Shown here piece by piece: positions 23,283 to 35,488 of a stretch of DNA of 64,000 bases. The translations under genes and the position numbers were made by a program. Position 1 is the stretch's first letter. Each line of letters begins with the position of its first letter. The notes beneath the pieces were generated by a model that was given only the letters and a program-made list of their open reading frames with translations, had not been told where the DNA came from and made no database searches. The stretch comes from Naematelia aurantialba. Taxonomy: Eukaryota; Basidiomycota; Tremellomycetes; Tremellales; Naemateliaceae. The DNA is taken from contig JAKFAO010000001.1 of NCBI GenBank assembly GCA_021527695.1, positions 868,001 through 932,000 on the forward strand. Reading direction: 5' to 3'.

Positions 23283-26243
23283 CTAGGTCCCACCATTACC
23301 GGCCAACAGCTTGCCCAGCATCTCTTCCATCCGAAGCTGGCTCTCGCGCACGTTCTCCACCTCGTTCTTCAAAGTCTCGACAACTTGACCCGAAATCCTA
23401 GGAGCGGGAGGCGCCTTGGCGGCCGCTGTGGCACTCGGCTTGCCGAACAACTTGGCGAGAGGGCTGTTGAACCCAAGCGTCGGGCGGGCGGCGGCGCCAT
23501 CTTCTGCATCGTCCTCAGTGTCGGATGGAGCGAGCGACGATGCCTTGGGGGGAGTGACGAGTCCACTGCGAGCAGGAGGCGCCACCTCGAACACGGAAGC
23601 AATGAGGACTTCGGATCCACCGCCGAGGAACGAGCTTTCGATCACATCAGCAGCGCAGGAGGGCTCGACCCCGAGACGTGGCACTCACTCGAATAGGCCC
23701 ATTCGCTCGAAAGTAGGTCGAGGTCCACGGAGGTGTATCGCTCGTTGTCTGTTATGGAACATCCACCGCTCGTACGCCGAGATGGCCATGAGGATGGGGA
23801 AATTCGGCGATACGTTCAGCCAAATTCAGAGCCCCATGGCAGACTCACGGTCATGCGAATGCAGAATACGTTGATGCGATGGAAGCTGCGCGGCGAGAGC
23901 ACCCAGCTCAGGGGAACCAAGAAGACAAAGGCCAGTATGTTGAGCGGCGGAAGGTACGAGAAAACTGCATCTGACTTGACGCCCTCGACGGTCTTCACGA
24001 CACGCTCGAATAGGTGCTGCAGGACGTTAGCAGCGGCAGGAGACGCCATGGTGACTCACCTCTGCTTGAGCGTTGGCGTTGATTTCGGCAAATATGTTCG
24101 AGAGCAGGGCAATGAGGATCGTGATGAGTAGGACATTGCAGAGTGCCCTGCATCATGTCAGGAACTTTTGCCTGTGAACCGTGACAGGCTACGCACGCAT
24201 ATGATATGAGAATGATGGGCCCAAAGATCGGATGAAAGGACTCGCTGGACGAAAAGCCTGCAAGCATCAGCACGGAATCTGCTGTTGCAGCTCAGAAGCA
24301 CGCACCAAGATAAGAAGATCCGAACTATTGGGGGCGCTGTTAGCTTGTACATCTTATGCGTGAGGACATACCCAGATCTGCCTGTCAAATCTCTGTCAAC
24401 AAATGCTCGTTTCACGTGAACGATGGTCTCGCAACTCACAGCATCAACCAGACAATCTGCCTAACCGTCCAGGTACCTCTTGCAAGCGTCCACAAGCAGA
24501 AGCAGATACCACTAAAGCACAAGACTATCTCGGTAAGCGTATCGACGTTTGCCGTACTCGGCGACACTCACTGACAAGTGCCATGAAGCTGATAAAACGA
24601 GCAATCATTGCTTTGAGCTGGTGATCATCAGAATTATCCGGCATCCGCGGTAGGTTCACTCACAGCGAGAATGATCACATTGTCCCGGATGAGGAAGAAG
24701 ACGATCCTCGGAAACAGAATACACGCTCCGCATGCAAGAATATCAAAGGCAAGATCAGATGTCCCGGGAGAGTGCGATGCGAGTCCGATGATGCGCAGAC
24801 ATAGGTACAAGAGGAAGATCACAATCTATCAGATGCGTCAGCTTGCGGGGAGCCGTGGAGCACTATCAAGCTCACGTATGCCATGTCAAAGGCATTCCAC
24901 GCATTCGCAGCATACACTGTGAGACTCGTCAGACCAGCAAGCGCGCGACGATGACGAGTTGACACACCGCTCCAGCCGTGCTCCTTGGAAGCTGCAAATT
25001 CCTCGAGGATGAAGCCCCAAGTGAAGACGATAAAGATCACCTCGACTACGTTGAAGTGGTCAAAGTCCTTCGCTGAGCTGGTCTCAGCACCTCTCGGGAT
25101 CACATTCTTGAGGAGGAAGAAGCCAGACGTACCAGCCAGAGTGGCTACGAACAAGCCCAAGAGCACTGCAAAGCTCCCAAACTCCAAGAACTTTCTCCAC
25201 TTGGGTACCCTTAGTCTCTGGTGATCCAGCCATCCCGCCTCGTACGGGTTATATGCGTAGACTTCCGCCAGGCTCTCGTCCCCGTCCGTAGGCCTGGTCG
25301 GTCGAGCTTCATGCGAGTGACTATGACGCCGGCGCTGCTTGGTCCGTTCGGAGATGTACGAGTCAGATATGAGAGACCTCGAGGAGATGGGCGAGTAGAT
25401 CAGGTGGCCTAGATAGATCTCGTTGACGAGATGTTGGATCAGAGGGAGGGACAGAAAGTGTTTTGCTTGTGATACGATCGCAAGCTTGACTCATCATCAG
25501 CATGGAACACTAGACTGACAGAGAGTACATCATGCACACCTCGAGCGCACTACCCCGCATGTCTTCCACATCTTTCCGATCGTCGCCCATACTTGACCAG
25601 ACGTCCTCCGGAGCTCCTTGGAAGGCGCACCACGCTCGCACCAGCTGTCCGACCAGCTCGGCCTCGTTCTCAGGGTGAGGGAATGATCGAAGCAGCTTGA
25701 CTATGGGTTTCGTGAGCATTTGGAAGTGTCGTCGGCAGCAGACACTCACTCGCGAGTAACTCGCAAAAGGCCGCACGGCTCGTCTGCAGTGGAGCATAGG
25801 ACAAGTCGCCGGCAGAAAGCGTTATGAACTGTATCCTGTCCGTCGCTCAGCCCTGGTACTCGAATGTAGTGCTTGTTGAGGTTGGGCGCTTACCGATTAG
25901 CCATGAGGGCATACAGTATCCCGCCCAGCCCAACACCCTTGCTCGCATCTTCCTTCTGGGTTCCCGAGCTTGGTCCGCTCTCCCCTCCGTCCGTGGAGGG
26001 CACGTTCAGTTGCCCCCCAGGCAATGCTCCCCCATTGGGTCGACCCTCACCTTGAGCAGGCGCTACGAAGCGCGCAATGATAGGTCTGATGAGGGTGTAA
26101 TTGATTGGCGGAGAGTTTAGCTGATCCCATGATAGTGCTGTATCGATTGACTCGGTGATGGTAGTGTGTAGTTCATGGATGAGGTGAAAGATGGATGTTG
26201 GGGGTGAAGACGTTGGGAGATGGAAGATCTGGAAAGCTGACAT
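23283..26243 (-). CDS. Yvc1-like TRP cation channel
   Basis: Vacuolar TRP-type calcium-release channel family (yeast Yvc1). The ATG at 26243 starts MSAFQIFHLPTSSPPTSIFH. Exons then read RPIIARFVAPAQ, ALMANR, KLLRSFPHPENEAELVGQLV, WCAFQGAPEDVW, LVNEIYLGHLIYSP and YNPYEAGWLDHQRLRVPKW. Membrane segments follow (FGSFAVLLGLFVATLAG, DHFNVVEVIFIVFTWGFILE, IVIFLLYLCLRIIGLAS). The pore/S6 region is SFHPIFGPIILISYA then CNVLLITILIALLSNIFAEI, as in Yvc1. The C-terminal tail has a hydrophobic stretch (LNILAFVFLVPLSWVL), an Ala/Pro-rich linker and a final coiled coil (ENVRESQLRMEEMLGKLL). About a dozen short introns are needed; their exact set was not all checked. Confidence 0.85.
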
Positions 26244-26589
26244 GCTGGCTCCTCACCAGGCTGGCAAGCAGGACGTTTCTTGCTGCTACTTGGTAGTTGG
26301 CTACTACAACAGGGCTATCGGCACATGCTGAAAACATCCAAACTGGGGGTTGCAGACTTCCGTTGGAGCGCACGCACCGACACAGTATATAGTCGAGACG
26401 CATGCATATTGGTGATACAAAGAAATGACAACAACCCGCCCCATCGCCTCGCCCAATGTATACTCACCAGTAAAGTAGTAGTCAAACATGTCCATTTCGC
26501 TCATCTTGCCAGAGCACATGCACTCGTGCTCGCCCAACCTCTTCTTCACCGCCCCTGGTCTTCTTCCGCTTTCGTTCAATATTCCAGGC

Positions 26590-29201
26590 TTACCAGCCAT
26601 GTGATCGATAGCTCGTATCCATAGTCTCGCTTCGCATTGCCAGAACCTTGCGCCTAGCTTCGTAGCTGGACTCTCGCGGATCGCCATCTGTTGATCGCCG
26701 CACCATAGCTGGTGCCTCATATCCGGTCTCGCTGCGGGCTGGTGACGGGCCATCCGAGCTCCCAGGACTGGAGAGATTTGCCGAGCTCTGAGTTCGATTC
26801 AAGGTTGTTGAATCGCCGACGCGAGTTAGTGGCCGCAGGAAGCCACCGCCCAGGACGTTGGGTTGTGTCCTCCGCCGAATGGGTTCTAGCGGTGGAGGAT
26901 TTGGAGATGGTGACGAAGTGCCCATATTTGAAGCAGGCCGAGAGATGGCAGGTTGGGAGTTCACCCTGGAAATAGGTGCCCCATGAGGTAATTGGGCGAG
27001 GTTGGTCACAGAACTTCGTGTTGGTAGGTGTGAGGTGTGCATGGAAGGAGGTGGACGAGCGTGTGCGAAAGATCCCTGTCGCTGAATGTTGGCGGATGAT
27101 TTTTGTCGCTCAAGGACCACATCTGATCGGCGTTAATTCCGACTTTGCCTGCCATGCATGCGACTTACTGGTTCTGAGCGACTCGCTCATCTCGCGCACG
27201 ATTATTTGCCGTCTCCTTGTGGTCGGGGAGATTGGCTTCACAACTCCACTGTCATCCAGGCGCGTACCGGGACCATTTGACTGCTGTGGAACAGGTTGGG
27301 ATTTTTGCTTCTTGGCTACCAATTCTTGCAATTTCCGCTGCGTGGACGAGGTAGCCAGATAAGCATCCTCCCCCTCACTTTCCTCGTCTGATGTCTCCAA
27401 GACAACTCCCTGAGGAGCTCTCTTTCGCCCACCACTTTCTTGACTTGACGCCTTCTTCTCGTAACTAGAGTGATCGTTGCTCCGACCCATAACACCATGC
27501 GGTGAGATAGTCACGCTCACTCCTGTTTGGATCGGCATGGCAACCGCTGACTTGCTACGGAGAAGGCTAGGGCCAGCGAGAGGCGAGCGGCTCAAAGACG
27601 GAAGGTGAACATGAGTCGGGGACGGGCGAAGCGGGCGTGAATCAGGTGGAGCAGTCTACACACATCAGTCGCGGCAGCAAACACGAACTCAGTTACTCAC
27701 AAGATCGACCATACTGGCTCCCCTCTTAAACATGCCAGTCAACAAACCCTCTTCAGTATTGCGGGGACCGAAGATCTGTTGCTTTGCAAACATTTCCCTC
27801 TTCCTCTGCGCATCGAGCTCAGCTTCAATACGCTCCCGTTCCGCTTGCGCTGCTAGCCGTTCCTTCTTTGACATCTTCTTGAGCGGTGTTGGAGCGGGGG
27901 GTGCAGGTGACTCGCGCCGTGGTTTCGTACTACGTCTTGAACTCGTTCGTCTGAGTTGTTGTGTGAGATCCAAAGCTGATCTCGAAAGGGACGATGATCG
28001 GCATATCGACTTCTCTGGAGACACTGGCTCGTCGCTCCAACCTTCCTCATCTTCCTCCTCAATTTCCTCACCACCAGCTTCATCGTCATCCTCCCATCCA
28101 CTTCCCTCTTCATCCTGCGGAGTTTCCTTTTGAGCCTTCATAGCCGCCGCAGCTTTGCGTTTTTCTTGATTGTAATGACCGCGCATCGTCGACAACGAGA
28201 CATGTCGCTTCTGAGCTTCTTCCGTCTTCTTTGACTTGACGGCGATGCCTCCAGAGGACGAACCAGAACTCTGCCGATGTGGCCGGGGGATGACGGGTGC
28301 GGGAGGATGATCCATCTGTTTACGGATCGGCGCGACGGGTGACGGATGCGACGACTCGGACCCGCTCTTGGTCGGACTAGACTGCACGAAGAATTTGCCC
28401 TTCTTCTTCGGCGATCGTGACCTTGACCTGCTTGTGTCCAGTCTTCCAGACGGCCCAACAGGATCTTCGGTGTTCTCGTCTTCCTCCTCTTCCTCTTCGG
28501 TAAGGAGTGGCGGGACAGTAGCAATTCCCAGCAGTCCCCCGGCACTCATGCTTCCACCCAGACTTCCTACTCGACTAGGTACTGGTGTAGGCTCTACCAA
28601 GCGGATTTCGACGTTGGGAACAGGGGTATCGGGGACATATAAAATTGGAAGCGGGAGATTTTTCTTGGCGTCGCTGACCCAGTCCTTGAAGTTGTCGCGA
28701 TCCAGCAACAGCTTGAGCGCGCCGCCGAAAGTTCGCCGTTCAACGGACCGTTCACGGGCTATTTCGGGGGAAGAACATTCCTGCACAGGCGTATGCAACG
28801 ACGTGGTTGATTCGGTGCGCACAGTACTACCGGAAAGCCTGCGAGTCCGCGGCCTGCTTGCCCAGTGTCTAAGGAAGATTAGCTCTGCAGTGTACTGAGG
28901 GTGCAAAGTCTGACCGCCACGCCAGGTTTTCCAACCTAGATCCATCTTTAACCAGGTCTGCAGCACGGGTGATGACTGTGTTGTGTCGTCAGTGTCGACG
29001 AAAAATTGACGCCAGCCAGCCATGAGACTAACCATTCCATATTTCCCCAATGTTTAGCTCATGCCCGGGTTCACCCAGGGCGAACTGCTCTCCCATTGCG
29101 AGGGCCGGTGGAGCAAGACTAAACAGAGGCACAGACTGGTGTTGTGGGCACCGCCCAGCCCCCGGGGCAGGAGACGACTGTAGGGGTGACGAAGTCGACA
29201 T
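26590..29201 (-). CDS. DUF1752/DUF3295 (AreA GATA-like N-terminus) protein
   Basis: Fungal regulatory protein family with an AreA-like N-terminal GATA-associated motif and a C-terminal DUF3295 region. The ATG at 29201 starts MSTSSPLQSSPAPGAG. After LNIGEIWN an intron leads to VITRAADLVKDGSRLENLAW, then another to RHWASRPRTRRLSGS; this is the LENLxWR motif of DUF1752. The central part is Ser/Arg/Glu-rich. Downstream are KKMSKKERLAAQAERERIEA, QIFGPRNTEEGLLTGMFKRG and SQESGGRKRAPQGVVLETSD, then REMSESLRDVVLERQKSS of DUF3295. The simplest end is the TAA at 26590 after YRSHGW. A GTAAG donor overlaps that stop, so a further exon to about 26450 (SEMDMFDYYFTGEY frame) is possible. Role in nitrogen or stress regulation is only by family analogy. 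Confidence 0.75.
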
Positions 29202-30065
29202 GACGGAGGGCTGTAGAGAGTCGTAAATTTGGGCGGCGGAGGGGCTGGGGGATAGGACTAGGTCGAGGGCGTTACAAGCTGTGGTTGGAAATTACACATG
29301 GCGTCGTGCACGCTTTGGACTGCTCCTCCAATCTGATGAGTTGCACCCCGAAGCCCCCCCCGGGTGGAAAGGGGGAAAGTCAGGTGAAGAGAGATGAGGG
29401 GCGGCAGGTTGTGCGCGTGATGAGGCAAGTGCGGGGGTGTTTAAGAGGACCCAGTCGTCATGAGGGGCTCTTTGGGGGGCTAAAGGAACGTTCCGCGTCC
29501 GTAACAAGGATATTTGGGCCGTATTGCCGATCCAAGTTCCAGGCCCAAACGTGGAAGGGAGGCGTTGCCAAACAGATGGCGGAGGATGGGCCGGGGGGCC
29601 GGTGAGGAAGGTGGGGTGCGCAGGCAAGAACGATGATTGTGATGAATGGAGGTCGAGTACCGGAAAAGAGTTTGGGAGGCGAACGAGGATGGGAAGAAAG
29701 ATATATAGTGCTTAGAGTTGGACGCGAAGTCGAGGGGGGGGGGGGGGGGACGGATTTAGGATCCCAATCCCCGGGTAATGGCACTTTGCCGCCCAGAAGA
29801 GAGGGGGGGATCATTTAGACACTTCTGAAGGATTCGTCCATCACGCCTACAATGCAAAGAGATAATTAAGGATACAGTAGAGACAGCTGCCTGAAAGACC
29901 GAGGCAAGCTAACAATGCAATACGCCAGCTGGAAGAGAGTAGGAGCGAGTATGTGCAAGCAAATGTGAGAAACCAACAAGACAGAACAACAAAAATACGC
30001 AACCCCGCAAATCTCTCGTTAGGCGACTACCTTGAACCCGCTAACCTGGGATCGCTTTCAACTCC
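29202..30065. other. Intergenic spacer with poly-G run
   Basis: Lies upstream of the DUF1752/DUF3295 gene and downstream of the MFS gene. It holds several G-runs on the plus strand, the longest 16 G at 29734-29749. On the minus strand these are C-runs in the promoter of the DUF1752 gene. No coding evidence. Confidence 0.35.
29734..29749 (+). repeat. 16-nt poly-G homopolymer
   Basis: Uninterrupted run of sixteen G in the upstream region of a minus-strand gene. Such runs are length-variable and error-prone in assemblies. Confidence 0.9.
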
Positions 30066-32299
30066 TCAGACAGTCTCCATAGCTTTGTCGGTCTTGCCCT
30101 TAACGGTCCAGTCACATTCACTCGGTCTGCCAGCACAGGATTGCGGCTCGTACTCCTCCTCTTCGTCTTCCTCTGCGATGGAAGCAAGTCGCTGGTGCTT
30201 CATTGCACCATGGTTCACAAACAAGCAAGTGACCCAGTTGACCGTGCTTATGGCGACCATAAAGATCCACCACAGTCGGCCGCCGAGGACTCTACCATCC
30301 ATTGACACCGCAAAGAGCTACGGCTCTTCAGCGGAGATTGGGGGCGGAAATGACCAGAAAACCCACAGCGCTGACTGATGAAGGACCCAGGACGCGGGAC
30401 ATGCACTATTTCATCAGCTTGCTAGTCGACCGGATCGGGTGCTGAGACTCACGCCCACTGCAGTGGAAATACCATTGACCGCACCGAGTGCGGTCTTGTC
30501 GGGGCTTGAATAATTGACAAGCGCCATCAGGAGACTGTTGGCCATGCCCACAAATGTGACATAAGAGAGTATGGCATTGACCCCTATCGAGACCGCCCAA
30601 CCGCGCGTCTCTGGGTACTGGATCGGGTCAAACTCGTCGATACGCGGCAAAGGTGTCTCGAATGTCTCGAGCAGAGTGCGCAAATGAGGGAGAAGTATCC
30701 AGACAGGGATCCACCCGAAGGACAGCACCTTGTAGGCCAAGTCGACCCCCAGCCACCTCCGGATGCGGTTGAGGAATAAGAGCTGACATGCGATGGACCA
30801 AAAGCCATTGAGCGCCAGACCGGTACCGATGGCTGCGGCTGACATGCCAAGACCGCTGTAGGTCAGCGACCGCCTTACAGTTAAACTCACTTTTTCTTGT
30901 CAAAGAAGAACAACAACGACGCCGCTGCCCAAGCGCCGCCGACAAACCTGCTAATTAGCTGTTACAATGCCCCATGAACATACTGATTCAGGAACATGGT
31001 CATAGACATAATTTGTACAGGCCGCCACTGCATGAGCTCCCAAAATCCCCATTGGTTCCCGGCAGGTCGACCGTTGATTGAAGAACTGTCCACTCCCTGT
31101 GGCAAATTGGCCAGGAGTCTTTCTGTGCTGGGTGATTCAGAATCGTCGACCAGAGTCTCGGCTTCACTCATTCCCGATACTGACACTGTGCTGCCAGCAC
31201 GTCGATGTGAAGGGTGCGGACTGGATGAAAAAATCTTTAGCGAAAAGGACGACGTTGAGCCATTGTACGGAAGAGACATGAGCCCGGGGAGCGACTCGCG
31301 GTAAAACAAGGTGGCAAAAACCAGGCCAAGTATCGTACATCCGCTTGCCATGAGGCAGGCTACACAGAGAACATCAGCCAGGCCGTCGTGAAGGTGGATG
31401 CTTCTATTGCCCACGAAGAAGATATGGGTGGGCCTTGAGGATCTCAAAGTGGCCAAACCACTCTGGTAGACGTTCATATGGATGGCTGAGGGTACCCCCC
31501 ATGGCGTTTCTAGTTGCCGCATCAGCCCCATATCCAGCCCTGCTTGGTCCTTACCCTATAATCGAGCCTACGGTCCACGTGAGACCATACAGAGCAAATG
31601 CTTCGGTCGAGTTGGACTCGTCTGTGATATCACCCAGACTAGCCTTGACGACGGCGACATTTCCATTCAGAGCCCCGGACAAACAGCGTATGACGATCAT
31701 GCCCCAGAACGCAGTCGTCAGACCGCTGGCGTTGTCAGACGTGGAATGGTCTGCCGGAGTTCGCAGCTTACAAGAGGGAGATAGAGATGGCGACACCGCA
31801 TAGCCCAATGAGTATCACCGGTTTTCGTCCTATCCGGCTACCTCGTCGTTAATTCTGTTGGATCCACTATTTCCGTCCGTGTCTTTGACTTACTCTGAGA
31901 GCTTTGCCCAATGATACACCGTGAAGAACTGGACAAAAGCAAAGACCGATTCCTATGTCCTCAGCTGCAGGCCGACTCAATCATGGATGGACAGGCCTAC
32001 CACAAGTCCCGAATAGAATCCAACCCTGTCCGGGTTATCTGTCACCCCTAGCTCCTCTATCATCTGGTTGATAAACGGGAAGATGACTGTGCGGATACGC
32101 CGTTAGAACTTTTCCTACATCGCAGCTGCCCGAAATAGCAGGTGCACGCACCAGTATACGATACTGTGCCCCAAGTCAGCGACTCGTGATGTCATTGTAT
32201 AAAGAGACAGGACATACTGGGCTCCGCAAGGCGAACGAGCATGAGCACTCCTACCTGCGCATATGGCACAGGCGTATGGGATGACATGCTCGACATCAT
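30066..32299 (-). CDS. MFS transporter, ZIFL/DHA1-like
   Basis: Twelve-helix major facilitator of the zinc-induced-facilitator-like/multidrug class. The start was set at 32299 because MMSSMSSHTPVPYAQVG runs straight into TM1 (VLMLVRLAEPISYT), which joins to VIFPFINQMIEELGVTDNPD. Motif A is seen as IGRKPVILIG, then VIRCLSGALNGNVAVVKASL and GDITDESNSTEAFALYGLTW. A long Ser-rich loop between the halves (SVSGMSEAETLVDDSESPS) precedes PVQIMSMTMFLNQ and the C-terminal bundle. The 3' end needed two introns: GISTAVG to CMSRVLGPSSVSA to LFAVSMDGRVLGGRLWW. The last helix and a Glu-rich cytosolic tail end at stop 30066. Substrate unknown. Confidence 0.87.
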
Positions 32300-33245
32300 C
32301 GTGCGTGGTGGATCGGATCGAGTCACGGCTGTCCAAAGATGTTCGGCGTGATGGCATTCTGGTCCCACTGCTACAGTCGCCAGATATCAGCCCATGCGCT
32401 CTTCTTCAAATCCTCAACCGATCAGAACGTGGCGGAGAGATGTTCTTCTCAGACAACAGGTTGATACTTACCTGGGGTGTCTCTGGATCAATGATCACTA
32501 CGACGGTCCCAAAGCCAACCTCCAGCCGCTCCTTGTGTCTGGCTTTCGGTCGTAGCCGACTCGTCCGGATGCCAGGTAGTTCACCTCGCTATAGTTACAA
32601 GATGCGAGGTCGAAGCGGACAAGACTCTGCCTTGTATCAAATCGATATGGACACTGATAATCAAACTAACTAGAATGAGAGAACAGTACTCTGTTGGATA
32701 GGGCAGTTTGCACCATCTTCTATAACACCCTATACATGGTCTCTCTGGAAAGTTACCTCCAGTTCATGCCCAAATAAAAAAAAAACTGCACTCTCTGTCC
32801 ATGACCGCTTGCCTGTCCGAACAACGTCTTGTACGCGATCCCGGGAGGGTCACGGGGGCCAAACCATCGTGAATCCCGAGCGCAAGAGAGCAGAGGGGCG
32901 TTTGCCGTCTGTTAAGGGTTGCATGCGGCCATGGCCGAATGTTTTGCGTCATGTCGGGTTCGAAGCCGGGACCTCCGCCGGATATACATGCAGTTCATGT
33001 CACACGGCGACCCTGGAGAACATCTGTCCTCAAATCACTTTGGTATGTTTGTGGCAGCCTGCCGCGTGTATTCAACAGTCTCATAGGTCATGACGATACC
33101 CATACACAACATGTTATAATCTGCCGCACTACTATCGATATCCTCAAGGATATGCGATCAGCAATAAGCGATCATTTGCCGCTGTTCATGGATCGGTCCA
33201 GGTTGTGACTCCAAAAAGTCACCGTCTGTCCAGAGAACGAGCGAA
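32300..33245. other. Intergenic spacer, no gene seen
   Basis: Upstream of the MFS gene and downstream of the SWIM-RING gene. An open minus-strand frame (MPSRRTSLDSRDSIRST, near 32357) precedes the chosen MFS start in another frame and could be a 5' exon. The rest shows no family signal on either strand. Confidence 0.3.
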
Positions 33246-34511
33246 TTAATCGTCGTGGTACCGCGGCTCCCAGATGCGACGCCCTCGCATAGGACCGTGG
33301 TAGTAAGTGCTGACCAGTCAGCCTTTGCCATTTGCTGACCGAGGCGTGGCACGTACCTCGTGTCCCTGCTTCGGCTCATTCCAGCAACCTCTGCCATGTT
33401 CATACTGCCAGGGTCAGTTAACTGGCTCTTGCCTCCACTTCCACGAGCAACACCTACTATCCGAGAGCGCTATATTCGATACCACTGTGAGCTTTGCCGT
33501 CTTTGTTTTCCCCAGCCCTCGCAGCATTGAGACTGGGCCACGGTGACCGACACCAAACGCAAGTAGGCGGATCTCCTTTCGCCTGCGTGACTGCAAGCCA
33601 CATTTTAAAGCATTCCGAATGGAGCGCTGTGATAGATTAGTAGAATCATGCTCGTTTAGAATACGACTTACGTTTGCCACAACCCCACAACCTGTCAATG
33701 CCTCGTCATACACCAATTGTCCGCTTTTCTCTTCGACAGCGGTCATTTCTTCGTAGCAGCTTCATGGTGCATGAGCGGCTTCCCCACATCGCCCGTCATC
33801 ACATACATCGGGCAGTCTTCTCCAATGGCAGCAAGGCGTTTGCCACCTCGAGCAATAACAGTCTTCTCCGACTCGACCATCTCCTCTTCATTTGACGCAA
33901 CAAGGCCAGTTGCCTCCAAGAAGGCATTCTTGGTTGTCGTTGAAACCAGGACAGAGCCGTGTGGCATTGGTGGCGCGGTGTCGAAGACGTTTTGAACCTC
34001 GCTCAACTGCGGTCGAATTAGCCCCGTATAGAGATATACCTGCACGCTTACAGTAAGCCCTTGTTGATACCAAGTGACAGATGACTCCGGTACTTTGAGC
34101 ACTTTCAAGCTGCAAGATGCGTGAGCTTGTGCACAAACAAAGAACATCAGCCGCAACTTACAACACAAAAATGATATGCTTGCAAGGTACATTGCCCTTC
34201 ATGCCGTCTGGGCAGTCGCATTGAGGGGAGCGGGAAATGCGAATAGTCTAACACACATCAGCCTTTTGCCCAGGTTCATGGACGCGACGCGGACATATAC
34301 GTTGCCGGTCGAGCCAAGCTAGAAACAGACATCAGTACGCAGGCAGGTGTGCTTATGTGAGGCTCACCACTTTGAACCGTTCAGGAGGCTCGTTATCGAT
34401 TCCAACCTTCTCCCTGTAGACAAGGAACTGGAGATCAATGCCTCACCTTGCTTCGGTCAGACATAGATTACCTACCATACGTTGAGACCTCACCCGATCT
34501 GCACGCTCCAT
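33246..34511 (-). CDS. SWIM zinc finger plus RING protein, probable E3 ligase
   Basis: Fungal SWIM-RING protein, a ubiquitin-ligase architecture like animal ZSWIM2. The ATG at 34511 gives MERADRVRSQRM, then FLVYREKVGIDNEPPERFKV, LGSTGNVYTIRISRSPQ and the SWIM finger CDCPDGMKGNVPCKH, followed by IIFVFLKVLKVPESSVTWYQ. A linker (SEVQNVFDTAPPMPHGS) leads to the RING: EDCPICYEEM, LTGCG, LHSECFKMW, and PTCVWCR. The C-terminus is the family's conserved YMNMAEVAGMSRSRDTSTYY and ends at TAA 33246. One join is faulty: the 45-nt intron 33627-33671 inside the RING puts the two halves out of frame by one base (see findings). All other joins keep phase. The N-terminus is shorter than usual for the family. 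Confidence 0.8.
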
Positions 34512-34634
34512 TATTGCCTTAGGACATCTAGGACATCATCAACTGAAGTGATCGAACGTCGAAATGGCCGTACCCCTTACGGAACCTGTAGATGGATCAG
34601 CCTTTACCGTATATATCTTATGAAGTGAAGCAAC

Positions 34635-35291
34635 TCAACTCCTGAGCCTGATATCCTGTGGAGCAAGAGTGTCTGAGGCCTTCTTCTTGCTGCTACCCTT
34701 AAGTGCGACGCTGACATCATCCCGAGGTAATAATGGGCGTTTCGCGTCCCAGTCCGTCGCGGTCGGTGGATGAGTTAGGACGACCCTGGTGGGCTCGCTG
34801 CCGCCAGTCGTCTCCTGGGCCGATCCTTCTACGCGTACTGTTGAAGTCCATATGGAATCTGTGTTAACCGGCTCCAACTCGAATTTGACTTCCGTTCCAT
34901 GCTTCACTGTCATCCCCGGGCCAGGAGATGTACCGCGAACCTGTGTTACTTGCTCACAGCATTGGAAGCTCGTCCTCTGGCGGGTCACCGCGCGAACGTC
35001 AACATTTTCGCTATCGAATCTGGGAGTAGCGACCTCGTTGCTCGCTATCGACTGATACACTCGGCTGCGTTGTCTTCGTGATGGCTGCCCGATGGGCGCA
35101 GTGATTGCACTGGAGCCAGAGGAGCGTCGCACACCTTGGCGGAGATACTGTTTGTCCTGTTTCAATAAGACAAGGGTATTGTCGTCCGAGTTTGGTAATA
35201 CATGGGGGCCTGCCATTGCTGTGCGATGGAAAATGGGTGTCTTCGTCAAGTCGAGCACCACTCGTAAAGGAATTAGGCAGAACACCTCCAT
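34635..35291 (-). CDS. Hypothetical protein, 218 codons
   Basis: A single open frame from ATG 35291 to TGA 34635, lying between the SET and SWIM-RING genes on the same strand. I do not recognise it. It is rich in Ser, Thr and Arg with a basic end (GSSKKKASDTLAPQDIRLRS) and has no signal peptide or membrane span. The length of the frame and balanced composition favour coding, but it could also be a 5' exon or leader of the SWIM-RING gene, whose start lies 123 bases further on. No conserved motif was seen. Confidence 0.4.
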   Translation of the reverse strand: MEVFCLIPLRVVLDLTKTPIFHRTAMAGPHVLPNSDDNTLVLLKQDKQYLRQGVRRSSGSSAITAPIGQPSRRQRSRVYQSIASNEVATPRFDSENVDVRAVTRQRTSFQCCEQVTQVRGTSPGPGMTVKHGTEVKFELEPVNTDSIWTSTVRVEGSAQETTGGSEPTRVVLTHPPTATDWDAKRPLLPRDDVSVALKGSSKKKASDTLAPQDIRLRS

Positions 35292-35488
35292 CGGATTTTA
35301 TCAGGCTCATCTAATATCAGCGATCAAAGAAAGCTTCGACGGCTAGAGTGTGCAATAGTCTGCCAGGACAAGATCCGGACCACAAGATTTTGTGTGTTGC
35401 CTTGCGTACACACCTGCTGGCTCCCAGCGTGATGACTATGCATGGGGTACCAAGGGTATGCAGGGTATCAATTTACATTTCGACAATC

